DNA of 64,000 nucleotides from Phycomyces nitens. Lineage: Eukaryota; Mucoromycota; Mucoromycetes; Mucorales; Phycomycetaceae. Position numbers and translations under genes: made by a program. The notes below the pieces were generated by a model, which worked only from the letters and a program-made list of their open reading frames with translations, was not told the origin of the DNA and ran no database searches. The number at the start of each line of letters is the position of its first letter. Within the stretch, counting starts at the first letter, position 1. This document shows, piece after piece, positions 34,821 to 47,718 of the stretch. The stretch lies in NCBI GenBank assembly GCA_022702545.1, contig JAHRBC010000005.1:1860001-1924000 (forward strand). The letters run 5' to 3'.

Positions 34821-37014
34821 ACACAATTTATTTTAATAAGAGTTTTGGGAAATATTGTATTAGATCTGTAAATAACATACTACAACAATAAGGTACTACA
34901 ATAATAATATTGATTAAAGTACTATTTTAATAAATAAAATAAAAATCATGTGCGCATCTTATAGAATCTATTGTAATAAGTTATTAAATAGATTTAGACT
35001 TATAAATTATATGTTGACCCTTAAGGAAAATACACTTCACATTGTTTTCTTAATAGTCTATTTAGTTTTACTCTTCAAAAGAAAACCAAATAATAAATCA
35101 AGAAATATTAACAGTGTAAAGCTCAAAAACGTGAATTGAAATACGCTCACAAGGCATTGAACTATACTTTAATAGTAGTAGAATGAAAGGATTATATATA
35201 TAATGTGCTTTGATTTAGATCATATACTTACGAGTCTTTAGAGACTATACTATCTTTAATCGCTTTGTAGAAATAAAAACAAATGGTACCGAGTAACTCT
35301 AGTCAGTGCTATACACTTGCTTTATAAAAAATACTTACGATGAATCATCATCCAGCACCAAGATCTTGCGGATGAGCAAGCTCCTGTCCCTAATGATATT
35401 TTGTGGGAATATTAAAGTTAGACCAGAACGAAAGATAAAAAATAGGCTTGGATTAAATGAGAACAAAACAAGTAGAAGAATAGATGAATTAAAATGCTTT
35501 AGCATATCATGTATATTCCCTGTCCTCATATGCTATTACTACAGGAAATTGAATGATTATATATATGCAGGTTCTGAAAACTTCCCTTCCCGTATAATTT
35601 ACATTTATGAATATTACGTATTTCTGCTTTATTATATGTATATTTTTACCAATAATATGTAGAAAGCAGGTATTCCCGACTTTAATACAAAACTTCGTTC
35701 ATTTATCTGCAATTATAGGCCAAAAGGTTAGGTTTAATTTTGAAAAACTGGGCTTTTCCTGTAGTGTAGCTTATAATATGTTATGAGTAAATCACAAGCG
35801 TACGCTGACTGTTTTTATAGATATATATTTTGGCAAACTATGGGTATAATTGACAAAACAATAAATATTTTTTATTCATATTTACCCATGTACGATGAGC
35901 TTAATTATGTAAAGCTTATATAGCCAAATGACATCTTGATTTTTAATATTTAGCATTTACCAGTCTACAGGATAAGATGTGGAGAATGATATATCAATAT
36001 TCGAGGAGGAATATGAGAATGTAATCATTGTTATTCAAGGTCGAATGAAATTGTTTATTGGTATTTAGTGGGGATGAATGGAGTGTCTAGTTTAATATAT
36101 CTAAAGGGAATATATCATTAGGTATAGCCTATATCCTGGGAGATTCTCGTGCTTAACTTAATAGTAAAAGCTGTCAGTTTCAATTGTATTAGGTAGTGTC
36201 ATGATTAACGGGACAAAAATGTCTGTTCATAGCTTTGGATCTATCCTTATTGTTGTAAATATCATCAATCAATATTCAGTACATATTGCTTTCAATAACC
36301 GTCAATATGATCTATCAGTATCTGTAGCTCTATTAAAGATGTTTATATAATATTGGGATCAATTAAGTCCACCAAAGGATCCAAAATTCAATAGTTTACT
36401 AATGAGACTTTTACAGTAAAAATATAGCTATATAATTGTTACGGGAGCAAATGTATTTATTTAAAACAGAAAAAATAAGACTACTAATATCATAATTAAA
36501 TGTGGAATTAAAAGGAAAATCATACCAAGAACACCTTTGGGGATAACCAAAACAGATGGGATAAAATAAAAAGTAATTGGAAATTAATAAAGCAAATAAT
36601 ATACACAAAAAGTAGAGATAAAGATAATTAGAAAAAAAAAACTTTGTAATCAAAGTGCGACAGTTTAAGAATAGTAAAGATGAGCATAATTGAAACAGAA
36701 TTGTGTAATGCATTTAGATGGCTTCCTTAAAAGGCGATTGGCTCATATTTAAAATCACATTTAATAAATATCCCCAAGTTGATACCATTAAGCAAAAAGA
36801 GTTGGCTGGAATAGACTACCCTTATAAACTCTATATAATACACTGGTTTACTATTACTATTGAGAACAAAGTTATATTCTATTTTACACTGAATCTGGTC
36901 TTTAGTTTTAAGATGGGAGACGATTTGTACGACCCGGGCACGTGATTCGTCTTCGCAGGATAAAAAAGGTTGCTTTATAAGCAAGACCACCAATCTTCTT
37001 TCAAAGAGTATACA
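34821..37014. other. AT-rich intergenic DNA
   Basis: Very AT-rich sequence with short chance ORFs only. The last 80 bp before the CCS gene include a GGGCACGTGATTC phrase, a CACGTG E-box at about 36938, which could be a bHLH site. No gene is supported. Confidence 0.4.
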
Positions 37015-38065
37015 ATGTCGACTACTAACAAGAAACTATTCAAGGTAATCCATATATACTGAAATAAAATTAAATTTGAGTTAATAATGTTCATAATTCT
37101 AATCGCTTCTGCACAGACCGAGTTTGCAGTTGAAATGACCTGTCAGTCATGTGTCAATGACATTACCAACGTGCTTCAAAAGATCCCAGGTAGAGATACA
37201 CCCTTGCTTACGATTCCCAGTCTATTTCTCACTCAAGACACTCACCAAAATATAAACATGATACATTCTATGCATTAGGTATCGATGAATTCGATGTGAA
37301 CTTAAAAGACCAGCGTGTTACTGTTCAAGGCAACAGTGAGTGATCCATCTTTTCTTTGTCGTCATGGTCATACCGATATTTTAATATATTGGAAATTGTT
37401 TGACAGCACCTCCTTCTTTGATATCTCGCGCATTGAAGGATACTGGCCGTACAGTAATTGTCCGTGGCCAAGGCGTGGCTAATGGCCAAGGTCACTCGGG
37501 AGCTGCCGTTTGCATCTTTGATACCTTTGGAAGTGATCCTTCCAATCCAGTTCCCCGTGGCACCCAGGGTCTGGCTCGGTTTGTGCAGATTGATGAAGAT
37601 ACCTGCTTGATTGATTTGACTGTCGAGGGATTGAAGCCTGGCCTCCATGGTGTTCATATTCACGAATGTGGTGATATCTCGCAGGGATGGAAGTCTGTTG
37701 GCGATCACTTTAACCCCACAAATGTCGACCATGGCGATGTTGACTGTGGTCATGTAGGTGACCTGGGCAATATCGAGGTTGATGAGAATGGCTGGGGAGA
37801 CTTGGTTATCGAGAGTGGGCGTGTAAAAGTATGGGATATCATTGGCAGAAGCATGGTCATCACAGAGAATGCCGATGATCTTGGCAAGGGTGCCAGTACT
37901 TCTTCAAAGTGGAATGGAAACAGTGGGCCAGGTCTGCTTTGTGGCATTATCGCTCGTAGTGCTGGTGCATTTGAGAATGTGAAGAAGGTTTGCGCGTGTT
38001 CTGGAAAGACATTGTGGGAAGAAGCAAGAATCCAGCAAGAGAATAAGGTCCATGCAAGCATCTAA
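37015..38065 (+). CDS. CCS1: Copper chaperone for superoxide dismutase
   Basis: Delivers copper to, and forms the disulfide of, Cu/Zn superoxide dismutase in the cytosol and mitochondrial intermembrane space. Four exons (37015-37044, 37117-37189, 37279-37335, 37407-38065) give 272 residues; human CCS has 274. Domain 1 is Atx1-like with the copper site MTCQSC at 17-22. Domain 2 resembles SOD1 (GLKPGLHGVHIHECGDISQG and GDHFNPTNVDHG, zinc-ligand region kept), and domain 3 is the short tail with the CxC motif CACSGKTLWEEAR at 249-251. The start gives ten residues before the first intron. Exon 1 is only 30 nt. The first ATG after an A-rich leader was chosen. Identification is certain. Confidence 0.96.
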
Positions 38066-38384
38066 AGGATGTTAAATAAATTGTAAAATTATTTCATGTA
38101 CACTACTATCAGATGGGTTATGGCCAAGAGGCGAAATCTATTCAATTCATTGGTTATTTATGGATCCTGTGCTGTACAAATAAATATTTGGACGATAATA
38201 CTAATTGATCCACTTTTGCTAAACCTCAAGAGGCATGCTGTCGATAGTAATAAAAATGGGTAGGTCTTTGAATACAATGGCTATAGCGACGCTTTCTTTT
38301 GTGCCATTTTCCACGTGACTGATAATATGTTAATGAATTGAACACTTTTTTTTTCAATCTTTACATTCATCGTTGTCATTGATC

Positions 38385-39299
38385 ATGTCACATAGTATTT
38401 GGGGTAAATGAATAAAGAGACAGTCGAGATTATAGGCAAAGACATTGATTTCAACTGGATTAGCCGAGATAATCACTCCAGGCAAAAGATGCAGAGTAGA
38501 TATTGATGGTGTATTATGTCTGTCAATGGTAAGAAGGATCTTTGATTCTTGTTCTTCTTGGTAATTGACAGTCCATTCAAGGCAACCCTTATGCCACATG
38601 CCAAAATAGGGCGCACTACTCTGTTACTAGAGGTCAATGGTCTTGAGTACGCGATCTGTTCATTAGTAACTGACAAGGTGAGGATTACCTTTTTTTTTTA
38701 ATAATTAATTTATTAATTCATTAATTCATTATTATATGATCCTAGGTTGAGAACCAACCTTTACATATACTTCTCACAGAAGAAGACGAAGCTACCATTA
38801 GGGTTTCCGGTGTCAAGTAGGTGGTAATTCCACTGAATTCAATTGGAATTTGGTAAAAGATAGAATAAATAACATTCTTTAAAAATGCTCAAGTCCCATC
38901 TCATTGACGGGGACAGTAGAACTTGACCAAGATTTTATACCTGATGAAGATGAAGAAGACAGTCATGGTTCTCTCCAGTTCCGTGATCCGTCTGATAATA
39001 CTTTCTTGGGTGGGTTTGAACTGAGACATTTTGGACTAGCCCAACAGAACTCTTCCTTTGACAAGGTTGATCTACGAAAAGAAGAGACTTCTTTGGAAGA
39101 CGGTGCTCTCAAGTAAGACAAGAGGTCATTAATTGTCACAGATATTAATTGAAATCCCAACAGTGATCGTATTGTGCTCGGACTGATCAACAGCATGAAA
39201 AACAGTGGTGACAAGTCCAAGCTAGGCATGGCAAAGGTTTTAACTGGTAGATTAAACCAAAGCATAGCTGAGCGCAAAAACAAAAAAGTATTAAAATAA
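38385..39299 (+). CDS. Nucleoplasmin-like domain protein without FKBP domain
   Basis: Likely histone chaperone or chromatin/nucleolar factor. Six small exons (38385-38403, 38464-38528, 38582-38677, 38746-38816, 38894-39112, 39164-39299) give 201 residues. Residues 1-100 fit the nucleoplasmin-like fold of FKBP39/Fpr3/Fpr4 and plant HD2 proteins: SIWGAEIITPGKRCRVDI, LSMATLMPHAKIGRTTLLLE, YAICSLVTDKVENQPLHI, then VSGVNPISLTGTVELDQDF. An acidic stretch (PDEDEEDSHG), a core-histone-binding type feature, follows. In Fpr3/4 an FKBP isomerase domain would come next; here there is only a polar segment and a basic C terminus (ERKNKKVLK). Exon 1 is just 19 nt, and the first intron has a plain AT-rich branch region. 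All phases close. The family call rests on the motif pattern and is good but not certain. Confidence 0.7.
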
Positions 39300-39854
39300 T
39301 GAGCTTATTGGACCATGGACCATAAAACCTGCTTGTAAAGAGTATTATTTAAAATATCAAGATACTTGGGGTTATAGCCTTTTAATATTCAATTCCAAAA
39401 GAGAAGCCTGTCCTTGATTTTTAAAGCAATGATAAAGGGCTTTTTGGTTGGAACAAGGTTGCTTCAATTGCATTTTCACTAATATCGAAAGGCATTTTGG
39501 GTGCCCTTTGATGCCCTTTGATGCTTTTGAATAAGCCAAATTGTTTTTGTCAATCTAAGCTCGTATTGTCTATTAATGTCAATCGACTGGCTTTATTAAA
39601 GGTTAATTATTCACCCACCCAACCAAATATACTCTTCTGATTAATTTTCCCAGTAATATTATTCCAAAGGTATTTACCAGGCGAATAATTTAGTTAGATT
39701 GTGGTATCACACCATGTCGATATCTGTGTTATCAGACGGATAAAATAACGACCTTTTCCGATTTCTTTTACCTATTTTTTCAAACCAAATCAAAACATTA
39801 AATATTCAAGTGTTTTATGATCAACACAAATACTTTTTAACCTTTTTTTTTTGG

Positions 39855-39965
39855 CTAGGAATAATAGCGCCCCGAATTGGTTCCGGAAGCATCGGATTGA
39901 CTGCTGTTGTTACGAAGAATATGCTGTCTTTCTTCAAAATTAGGTGCTTCTGCGTTGCTTGACAT
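39855..39965 (-). CDS. Possible 36-residue small protein
   Basis: A minus-strand ORF of 36 codons (MSSNAEAPNFEERQHILRNN, then Ser/Asn-rich to GRYYS) has a GC content and codon choice unlike the very AT-rich flanks, suggesting selection. It might also be an exon of a larger gene, although both a start and a stop are inside it. No relative is recognised. Confidence 0.3.
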   Translation of the reverse strand: MSSNAEAPNFEERQHILRNNSSQSDASGTNSGRYYS

Positions 39966-40116
39966 TGTATTTATGAGATCTATTCTTTAACCTCATGGTG
40001 AATTAGCCATAATTATAGTGGTGCTCTATAGATTGTATGAAGAATAAAAGTTTGTTTTTATTTTTTGAAAGTACAATAAGCAAATATGCAATGGAGAATG
40101 TGTTTTGGGAGGGGGT

Positions 40117-41630
40117 TTATAATATTTTAGCACTTGCAAAACAGCATGGGCCTGTATATCCAATCAGTCCAACATACTGAAGATCAATGTTTTCATGGTC
40201 TGATTCTTCCCGGAGAAGTTTAATTAAAACATATTTTCCTGAGCTAAAGGACCATTAAAGACTATTTGAAATTGACAATGGAAAGGGTTGACTTACATGT
40301 TACCGACGGCTACCATGTCTTGATTCCAATGAGCGGCACTAAACCAACCCACAGGATCAGAGTCTTCAAGGTGATCTCTGCCTTTCATTGTTACATATTT
40401 CTCATAGTCTGCTCTCGTGAAACGATCGAATTTGGTTGTGCCTGGATAATCGATATGAGCGGCATTCTTCATTTAATATCAAAAATAAAACATCAGGGAA
40501 GCTTACTTTCTGTTTTTATGGGGTAATGGGAAATAAATATCATTCCCTCTTTGCCTGTACCATATCGATGGCTTGGTTAGACAAGCTCAATGGCTTGAAA
40601 GAAGAAGAAAGAAAAAGAGAGAGAGACTTACATGGTGCTGTGAATCTAAGCAATTGGCGCACTCAATTAATATGTGATGCTTAATAAGAACCAAACACTT
40701 ACCCGTACTGGGGTGATTTGATAACCACATGAGAGACAACACAGCTCTGATTAGTGATGGTCTTTGCTTGTCCGCAGTAACGGAGTACAACGTTTATTGT
40801 GCCATGTCTTCCGGAACTAGTCAAGATAGGTGGGTTCAATAATCCAGACTATGAATTAGAGCCTATTTACCAGTATACCGAGGCATCATTGCGCAAGATA
40901 TTCTCGACTCCATAGGATGAACTATTATTATCGGTGGTTAAATCTTACTTGTCGCCCAAAGGACCAGTGTGCATAATTTTTCAGTGAACCCTTGCCTGTA
41001 ACTCCCGCCGTCATCCATGTCAATCCCAAACGCTAGGACGACATGCTCGATACCGCTTGAGTCTTTTTCAGTGGCAATTTTGCACAAATTTGAAAGGTCA
41101 ACTGCATTTTCAGTAGGACATTGTATACCATCCGCTGTGCCAAACAGTCCGTGACCTGGCCAGAGCGCAGTGTCATAGGCATCATCAAAGTATTCGATTT
41201 CATCCAGCTCGCCGTATTCAGTGATATCGTCCGAATAAGGATCCAGAAAGGATGCCATATTTCCATGTCTAGCAGTAAGAAACTGGGTAAGGGGGATGTC
41301 GAGAGGCATGTTGTATTGTCGATCCGATGTACGGCGGGCTTCGGCTCTACTGGCCAGGGTGGTTGACGCTGACCGTCTATAGGTTAACGAATGGCTGCTT
41401 GAGACTTGGGGTACTCGAGAAGGGTCTGCTTCCGAGAATCTAACATGACCCGGGCGCGTGTACGGAGGAGGTGAGCCGAGCGGTGTGCTGGTCATAGCAA
41501 TTATTCGATCAGAGTCCACGGACTGAAGTGCGCTGCCGACAGTCTGGATAGAGAATATGGGCGAAGGTGAGGAAGAAAATGGGATGGGTGAATCGTATCT
41601 AGATTCGCTAGTTGGTGCAGTAGAAGGCAT
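40117..41630 (-). CDS. Uncharacterised protein with probable C-terminal beta-sandwich
   Basis: I do not recognise a named family. Seven exons (40996-41630, 40871-40921, 40703-40816, 40632-40645, 40507-40554, 40297-40441, 40117-40243) give 377 residues with all phases closing. Residues 1-130 are Ser/Pro/Thr-rich and probably disordered. The C-terminal half begins SSYGVENILRNDASVYCSGR and includes HVVIKSPQYGFTAPCKEGMI, FTRADYEKY and GKYVLIKLLREESDHENIDL then QYVGLIGYTGP; this layout (a SSx..NILR start, ..GYTAP.K.G..F, and a final GKY..IKLLR...NID.Q..G..G) resembles discoidin/DOC-type ligand-binding sandwiches. Exon 4 is a 14-nt microexon, and the first intron appears to use a GC donor (AG|GCAAGG); a weak GTTCAC donor is the alternative. 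The ORF is open upstream of 41630, but that part is TA/CA repeat and is probably 5' UTR. Confidence 0.6.
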
Positions 41631-42998
41631 TTCTTTAAGATATATGTATATGTTTTGTGTGTGTGTGTGTGTGTATTTATATATACATGTGTATATACAT
41701 ATATATAGAATAGTATTTATATATATATATGTGTGTGTGTGTGTATTTATATATAATCTAAAGGCAAAAATAATAATGCACTTGCAAAAAGGCGAGGGGA
41801 CTCTATGAGGAAAAGGGAGTAGTAGAAAGAGAATCCGTGGCACTACACTTTTTAGTTCCATTTAGCGTAGGTGTGACTGCCAGTTGTGATGGGATTCCCT
41901 TGCCTCGATCATTCAAAACTCATTTTAAGAAAAAAGTTGCGTTTAAATGTAAAAAGTTGCGTCAGAGATATTATGTAAGTCGAAACATCCAAATCGTGGA
42001 TATCACAATCACTCAGACCTTGACTACACTTGGCAGGCATTGGTTATTTAATACGGTTGCCATGCAAAACGATATGTGTACCGCCTTAAACTTCCATGAG
42101 AACCAGAACTATGTCTATCAATTTCTTATAATATGAAACCAGCCAATGGCCAATTGCGACATTTACTGTCCAGAAATCAGATTAGCATTGACTTGATATC
42201 AGTACTTGGTGGTCTTGGGTCTGTCTTTAATCAATTTACAGACAATATTTTTATGTGGTGAGGCTGGTTATCGCTGGGCAAAGTCTTTAGAGATGCTCAA
42301 AAGGAATGGTGCTATTGGAAATCCGGTGCATTATGAATTCATCGAACAATAAATCTCTTATCCACTCTCCCTTTTGCTTTGAGATCTACTTTACCTTGCC
42401 TACTTGTTTTTGGCGGCCAATTTCTTTAATAAAGCCGCAAATCAAATTGAGGAGTGTAAAGGATCGTCTTATGGGATAGATAGAATTGGGCTTAGTATCC
42501 GTAAGTAGAAATCCAGCACAATATCAGTTTCTCCTCGAAGATATATTTGGCTACCATACATCCCCTTTTCAGGATATCAAAGACGAGACCCTTTAGGTGT
42601 ATATTTTGGTTAATTGAACACCTTACTTCTATTAAGGATTCAAACAAATCGACACATTCATTATTTATTCTAATAAAACATGGGTTAAACCCCAAACTGA
42701 CTGGAAAAATACAGTCCACTAATAAACACTCGTCATTCTCCTCTTGAAAGCAGTGTAAAAATATCTACAACGACATATTCCAAGGGTGTATGCTTTCTTG
42801 GCTACTGATTTCCTTTTCTATCTCCCAAAAACATCTTAAAAAGATATACGACTGGTCAATTGCTAACCTCAAGCTTCAGTATAAAAGGTATCAACTATCC
42901 TAGACACAGGTTCATAGCTATCTCCACGGCATCTTTATCCTTAATTTTATTATTATTATTATTATTAATGAAAGATTGAATATTTTATGAAATTAATA
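41631..42998. other. Intergenic region with CA/TA microsatellites
   Basis: GT/TA dinucleotide runs at 41650-41755 lie in the probable 5' UTR of the preceding gene. The rest is unremarkable, with an ATT repeat near 42950-42966. No gene is supported. Confidence 0.4.
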
Positions 42999-44852
42999 TT
43001 ACAGGGTCTTTAGTTTTTGTAAATATTGCACTCTAGCATAGGTATCGAGAACCACCTTCTTGGTCCCAACCACAATAAAAAAGACCGAGCCAAGTACAAC
43101 CGATATCCATGTAGCATGAACATCCAGATTTTTTGCCTTTATAAAAGACATTTGTCTGGTTACTTCATATCGATGAGGCAGCATTCCATTCACATGTGTG
43201 AAACCAACTTCTTCAACCAGATCAGCACCACGTCGAACTCCTGTTTGAGTATGAATTTGGACAAGGGCCTTGTACCGATTGACAGTCTGTTGGATCAGTC
43301 CGCCCTCATCCTTGGCTACACGTTCAATTGCTCTGTTTGCTTCTGATTGGGATCTTGTATAGTCAATATAGACCCCGAGATTTGATCTATCGATATTGAG
43401 AGCTGTCCCAGGCTGGTCTCCGCAAAATGGATATGCAACCAAACGCTTGCCAGCAAATAGGGCTTCATGAAGTGAACCTGCACCACCGTGTGTCATGAAC
43501 ATTATTGTCGAGGGATGATTGAGAACAGCAAATTGTGGGGCCCATTGTACCAACCGAGCAGAAGGAATTTTGTTTGCAATTATATCAGAATAATAATAAG
43601 TAGTATTGGACAAAGTCGTAATTGAAGTCGGAAAGTCTTTTTTCAAGTGGACTGTAGCCCATACAAATCCATCAAGATCTCCTCTTTCTATGCTTTCAAA
43701 CATTGCAGTCAGTATCAGACGGCTATCATGGATTTCTGGGGTAGCGTGCTGTCCAAAGGCAATATAGGCTATCCTTTGGTGTGTATCCAAATAAGACTTT
43801 AGGAAGTTTGTCAATGGCTGATGTTTTCGTGGGATAATTGGGCCAATAAACTCGACAAGGGGGCCAAGGGGACGGGCAGGCTCAAATCCGAATACAGTAT
43901 TCACTATCTTTAGGGAATTATCCCACAGACCAATCTCGTTTCCATCAAACCCTGAGATTCCAACAGACTCGAGTTTACGACTAAACTCCTGTACATACCC
44001 CATTGTCTTATAGATGGTGACATAAGGCAGAATTACGGTTGTGTATAGGCGCTTAAAGTACGACTGGTACAAGGTTATTGGATCCTCCATGTTATATACT
44101 CCATTATTAACATATGGTGCCCTAGAATCTAACGAATTGTTATTTTCAATAAGTCCATAGCTATTTTTCTGTGTGTGTGTGTGTGTAAAAATGTCTTACC
44201 CAGAGATATATCGATACTAGATGTAACGATAAAAGGGATGCTCATTTCGCGTGCCACAAGAGCACACACAGTCGTAAACATGTCACATAGGGCAACATCT
44301 ATACTATTTTCAGCAAAATACGAGCGATAAAAAGCAACCTCTAGAAACCCAACCAAATATTGAGTATGTTTGTCAGCCTACGCCATATGTACTTACCTTT
44401 ATCCGTCTCACTCCTCATTGGACCCTCGATAACTTTCATTCTCTCTAACCAGTCTCCTCGCTTCCCTGGAGTAGTTGGAATCCAATTCTTTATCAAGCCT
44501 CGGCCTAGTGAGACAGACTTGATTTTAGGGTAAGGCTTGCCGAATTTTAAATGATCATCCTACACAATTAATTTAGCACTCGGCCCTCTTTATTCTCAGA
44601 AAAAAAAAGTACTAGATATCATACCCGGGTAATGTACGTGGTATTGTGTCCTCTTTCTGCCAACTCTTCCAAGATCATCAGTACCCAATTTATGTGAGAG
44701 GAACCACCGGCATTACATGAGAACGCTATGTTCTTATAAACTCTAAAGTCTATGATATCTAGGATATTCAGACTGGGCATATCCACAGAGTGAGCAGGCA
44801 CAATTAATAAAAGAGAAGTGATCAGAGATTTAAGAATAGTTTGCCACTTCAT
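42999..44852 (-). CDS. UDP-glycosyltransferase, membrane-bound (GT1 family)
   Basis: Transfers sugar from a UDP-sugar to a small lipophilic or sterol-like acceptor, with an ER-lumen topology like animal UGTs. Four exons (44625-44852, 44397-44559, 44200-44340, 42999-44128) give 553 residues. A signal peptide covers residues 1-22 (LKSLITSLLLIVPAHS). The catalytic His is probably H53 in GGSSHINW. The donor-sugar signature is clear from about 373: WAPQFAVLNHPSTIMFMTHG then GAGSLHEALFAGKR...PFCGDQ, with the D-Q pair at 415-416. A C-terminal hydrophobic helix at about 516-533 and a basic tail (KKVVLDTYARVQ) complete the UGT plan. TATAAAA lies 55 bp upstream. The acceptor is unknown. Confidence 0.9.
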
Positions 44853-44906
44853 CGCATCAGGTTAAAGGTATTTTTTTGGTTCTGTAAATAAACGCAAGGT
44901 GTGTCC

Positions 44907-44913
44907 TTTTATA
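44907..44913 (-). promoter_or_regulatory. TATA box of the glycosyltransferase gene
   Basis: Minus-strand TATAAAAGG about 55 bp before the ATG at 44852, a canonical TATA box at a normal distance. Confidence 0.55.
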
Positions 44914-46879
44914 CTGTTGGGGTTTGTTCATATAAATAATATTTATTAGCCGAATGGTGCCCTTTGATCAGAATATATACATTTTTACTTGATGTTAATG
45001 CAGGAGAGATGTTTCCAAAAGCAAAATGATATTTATTCTACCATTAATGGAAAACATACCAGTAAAATAAAACTTAATATACGGCAGAAATACATCCTCT
45101 AGGCTTGACTTACTTATTAGCCTTCTACCCAGTTGTGCCGATGTGATTCCCGGTTTTTTAATGATTTTTTTTTATAAAAAATAATTAAGCATGTCCATAT
45201 ATTCTCCCAGGTGTTTTCATTTATGATAGACCAACAGTTATGGAGGAATGCATAATTAAATACTGTGGTAGCGAAATGTTTGGTAGCAGTGTTTACTGGT
45301 ATGACAAAGCAATTACAAATCAATGACAAACATAAGCAGAAAAAGAGTGTACTGTAAAGGCACAATACAGGGAATACAGAGTTTATGCTCTATTGAAAGC
45401 ATAATGCAGTCAGTATCATACAATTCTCCTAATAACATCCCTGCAGGCATTGTTTCTTGTTACAAAGGAATTTGAAGGGTATCACAAACGCCTTTTTTGT
45501 ACCAGTTTTGGTTAGAGTATATTCTTTAATGGTAATTCTATAAGCAATTTTACTAACTTTATGCCTTCTTTAAAAATATGATGTTTATTAATCTACCACT
45601 CATTTTGCAAGAGTTAAAATTATGCTTATTATTAGACAAGTAAATGGCTTGAAATAAAACACAAAACGAATCCACCCTGTGGTAATTTAGAGGGTTGGGA
45701 ACTTTAGACACTGTGAGAGTGTTATTTATTGAAAAAAGAATATTATGGTGGTTTATATAGTTCTCAGCTCACTTGTACCTTTGTCTCTTAAACAATGACT
45801 GGTTAACACTGCTGTAGTGGGTATACCATACACCCATTGAAATATTTATTAATAATGTCTGGGTCGATTTACAGATGAATTAAATTGAACCAGGACTATC
45901 ATTATTCTACAAAGAGACTTGTACCTTGGTAATAAGCACAAAATCCAGTCATAAAGGTTATTGTTAATTCCAACAGAATGCACCGTTCAATTAAAGAAAA
46001 AGTAAAAACAAAACTTACGTGCTTTTGGTAACAGGATTCACATACAGCAGCTATCTTTGGGGTCTAATATAAGGATCTAGTGCTCTTGAGATTTTGACTT
46101 TCAAAGTTTGATCGGTTCTCATGCCTATGCTTGCTAGCAACAATACATTTGAAAAGCTTTTTCATTGAAAAAAAGTTCTGGATAATTACTCTAGATAGAT
46201 GTCTACTAATGTTTCTCCTTATTTTCTTTATAGCACTTATACTTTCAAAGTATTCCTATGTATGAGGAGAGACTTTTACTGTGATGCGCAATAGACTAAT
46301 CTGTTTTGGGATTATTAGTTTTCTTATAGCTTTTGCGTTGGTCCTTTTTTTTTAGTTTCTCAACAGTATGTAGTACATACCTGCCAAAGTCTTGTAATAT
46401 TTTCAAAAATTAGATAAAGCAGAGTTATTCTATTGGTTTTGATATTCCAGGATATATCTTGCTCTCTGATAGTAGCAAGCTTATACTGGATTAATAAACA
46501 CATTCAAATTGGTCTTATTTTACATCTTGAGCCTTTTAACAACAGAACAATAGCGTAAAGAAAGTCTAGATTCTTGAGATAGTGGTAAACACATGGTTCC
46601 TATGAATGTATTGAGCGATAGCAAGCTATGTCAAGTGGTGTATATTTTTGTATTGTTTATTAAAGAGATATCATAGTCATATGTTAACTATCTAAAAGAG
46701 TGAGTCTTCTAAGAAATGGTGTATATGAAAGGAATGTCTTTCCATTGATTTTAATATCAATTCATACAATCAATCAATCTATGAATCTATCAGCTCAAAA
46801 CTTCTGTAAAATCATGAAAATTCCCGATGATTTTTTCATAACTTTAATCCAAACTTTCATAAGATATCCCCTTCTCTAT
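44914..46879. other. AT-rich gene-poor DNA
   Basis: AT-rich sequence up to the palindrome. A minus-strand 82-codon ORF (45117-45365) with a hydrophobic start is probably chance. No gene or repeat is supported. Confidence 0.4.
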
Positions 46880-47646
46880 TGAAGCAATCTTAATGGGAAT
46901 CTACCACATTACAACCAAAGCTTTTTTTGATATATTTAAAATGGATTAGCTACAGCATTAGATAAAAACCAACAACAACAAGAAGAAGAAGAAGAAGAAG
47001 AAGAAGAAGAAGATGGAATGGATTAGCATGAGACTTGGTGATTAGCTACATATGTAAAGATTCTTTTATCTTGAGGGTGACACGTAGGGTACTTGAGTGA
47101 GTATAGGTAACTGGTTACGAGGCTACTGTGAGGAAGGACGCTCGAGTTATCTAGTGTTTATGGCCGGGTTATTAACTAGCAATGGTTATTATTCCAATTG
47201 GAGGCGTGGTAACGAGGGACAATAAACTACTGTTAAGAGGATGCGTTCTCAAGACAATAGAGCTGCACTCAGTAAGGGTTGGGATGCGTCAAATAATATT
47301 TATGACTAGGCGTATGGGGATGAGAATCAGCTGTCAAAATATAGAAAATAGGAAAAGTGTTTTTAACGAGGTAAAAGAGTTGTCTTTATTATTCTTCACC
47401 AAACTTCCTCTGTTATGGCCTCCTCTGCCTTCGCACCTATTCATCTACTTCTCCTTCTTCGTACTCCGCCCTACTTTGCCTGGCCTTCTGCTTCAAGGTA
47501 GCGGCCACCAACCACCACGCCCACCGTATCAAGGGGGCGGTACATTATTTTGGTAAAGTAACCCAGCAGACACTATAGACATTATTATCATAAAAGGTAA
47601 GCAAAGAGTTGCACGTATCTCTTAATTTTCTATATACCAGTAATAC

Positions 47647-47718
47647 TGGTGTATGGCTCAGTCGGTTAAGGCGTCGGATTTTCACTTCCGGGACCGGGGT
47701 TCGATCCTCGGTTCCGGA
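47647..47718 (+). pseudogene. tRNA-Glu(UUC)-like sequence, left arm
   Basis: A box TGGCTCAGTCGG and B box GGTTCGATCCT are intact at the proper spacing, and TTC (47681-47683) lies in a T-rich anticodon loop. The acceptor stem does not pair (three of seven) and the anticodon and T stems each have a mismatch, so this is a tRNA pseudogene or the head of a tRNA-derived SINE. The RNA polymerase III promoter could still work. Confidence 0.55.

Noticed and set aside
41631..41861. N-terminal extension of the uncharacterised gene
   Set aside because: The frame is open upstream but consists of translated TA/CA microsatellite (NTHTHTYIYI), so the ATG at 41630 was preferred.
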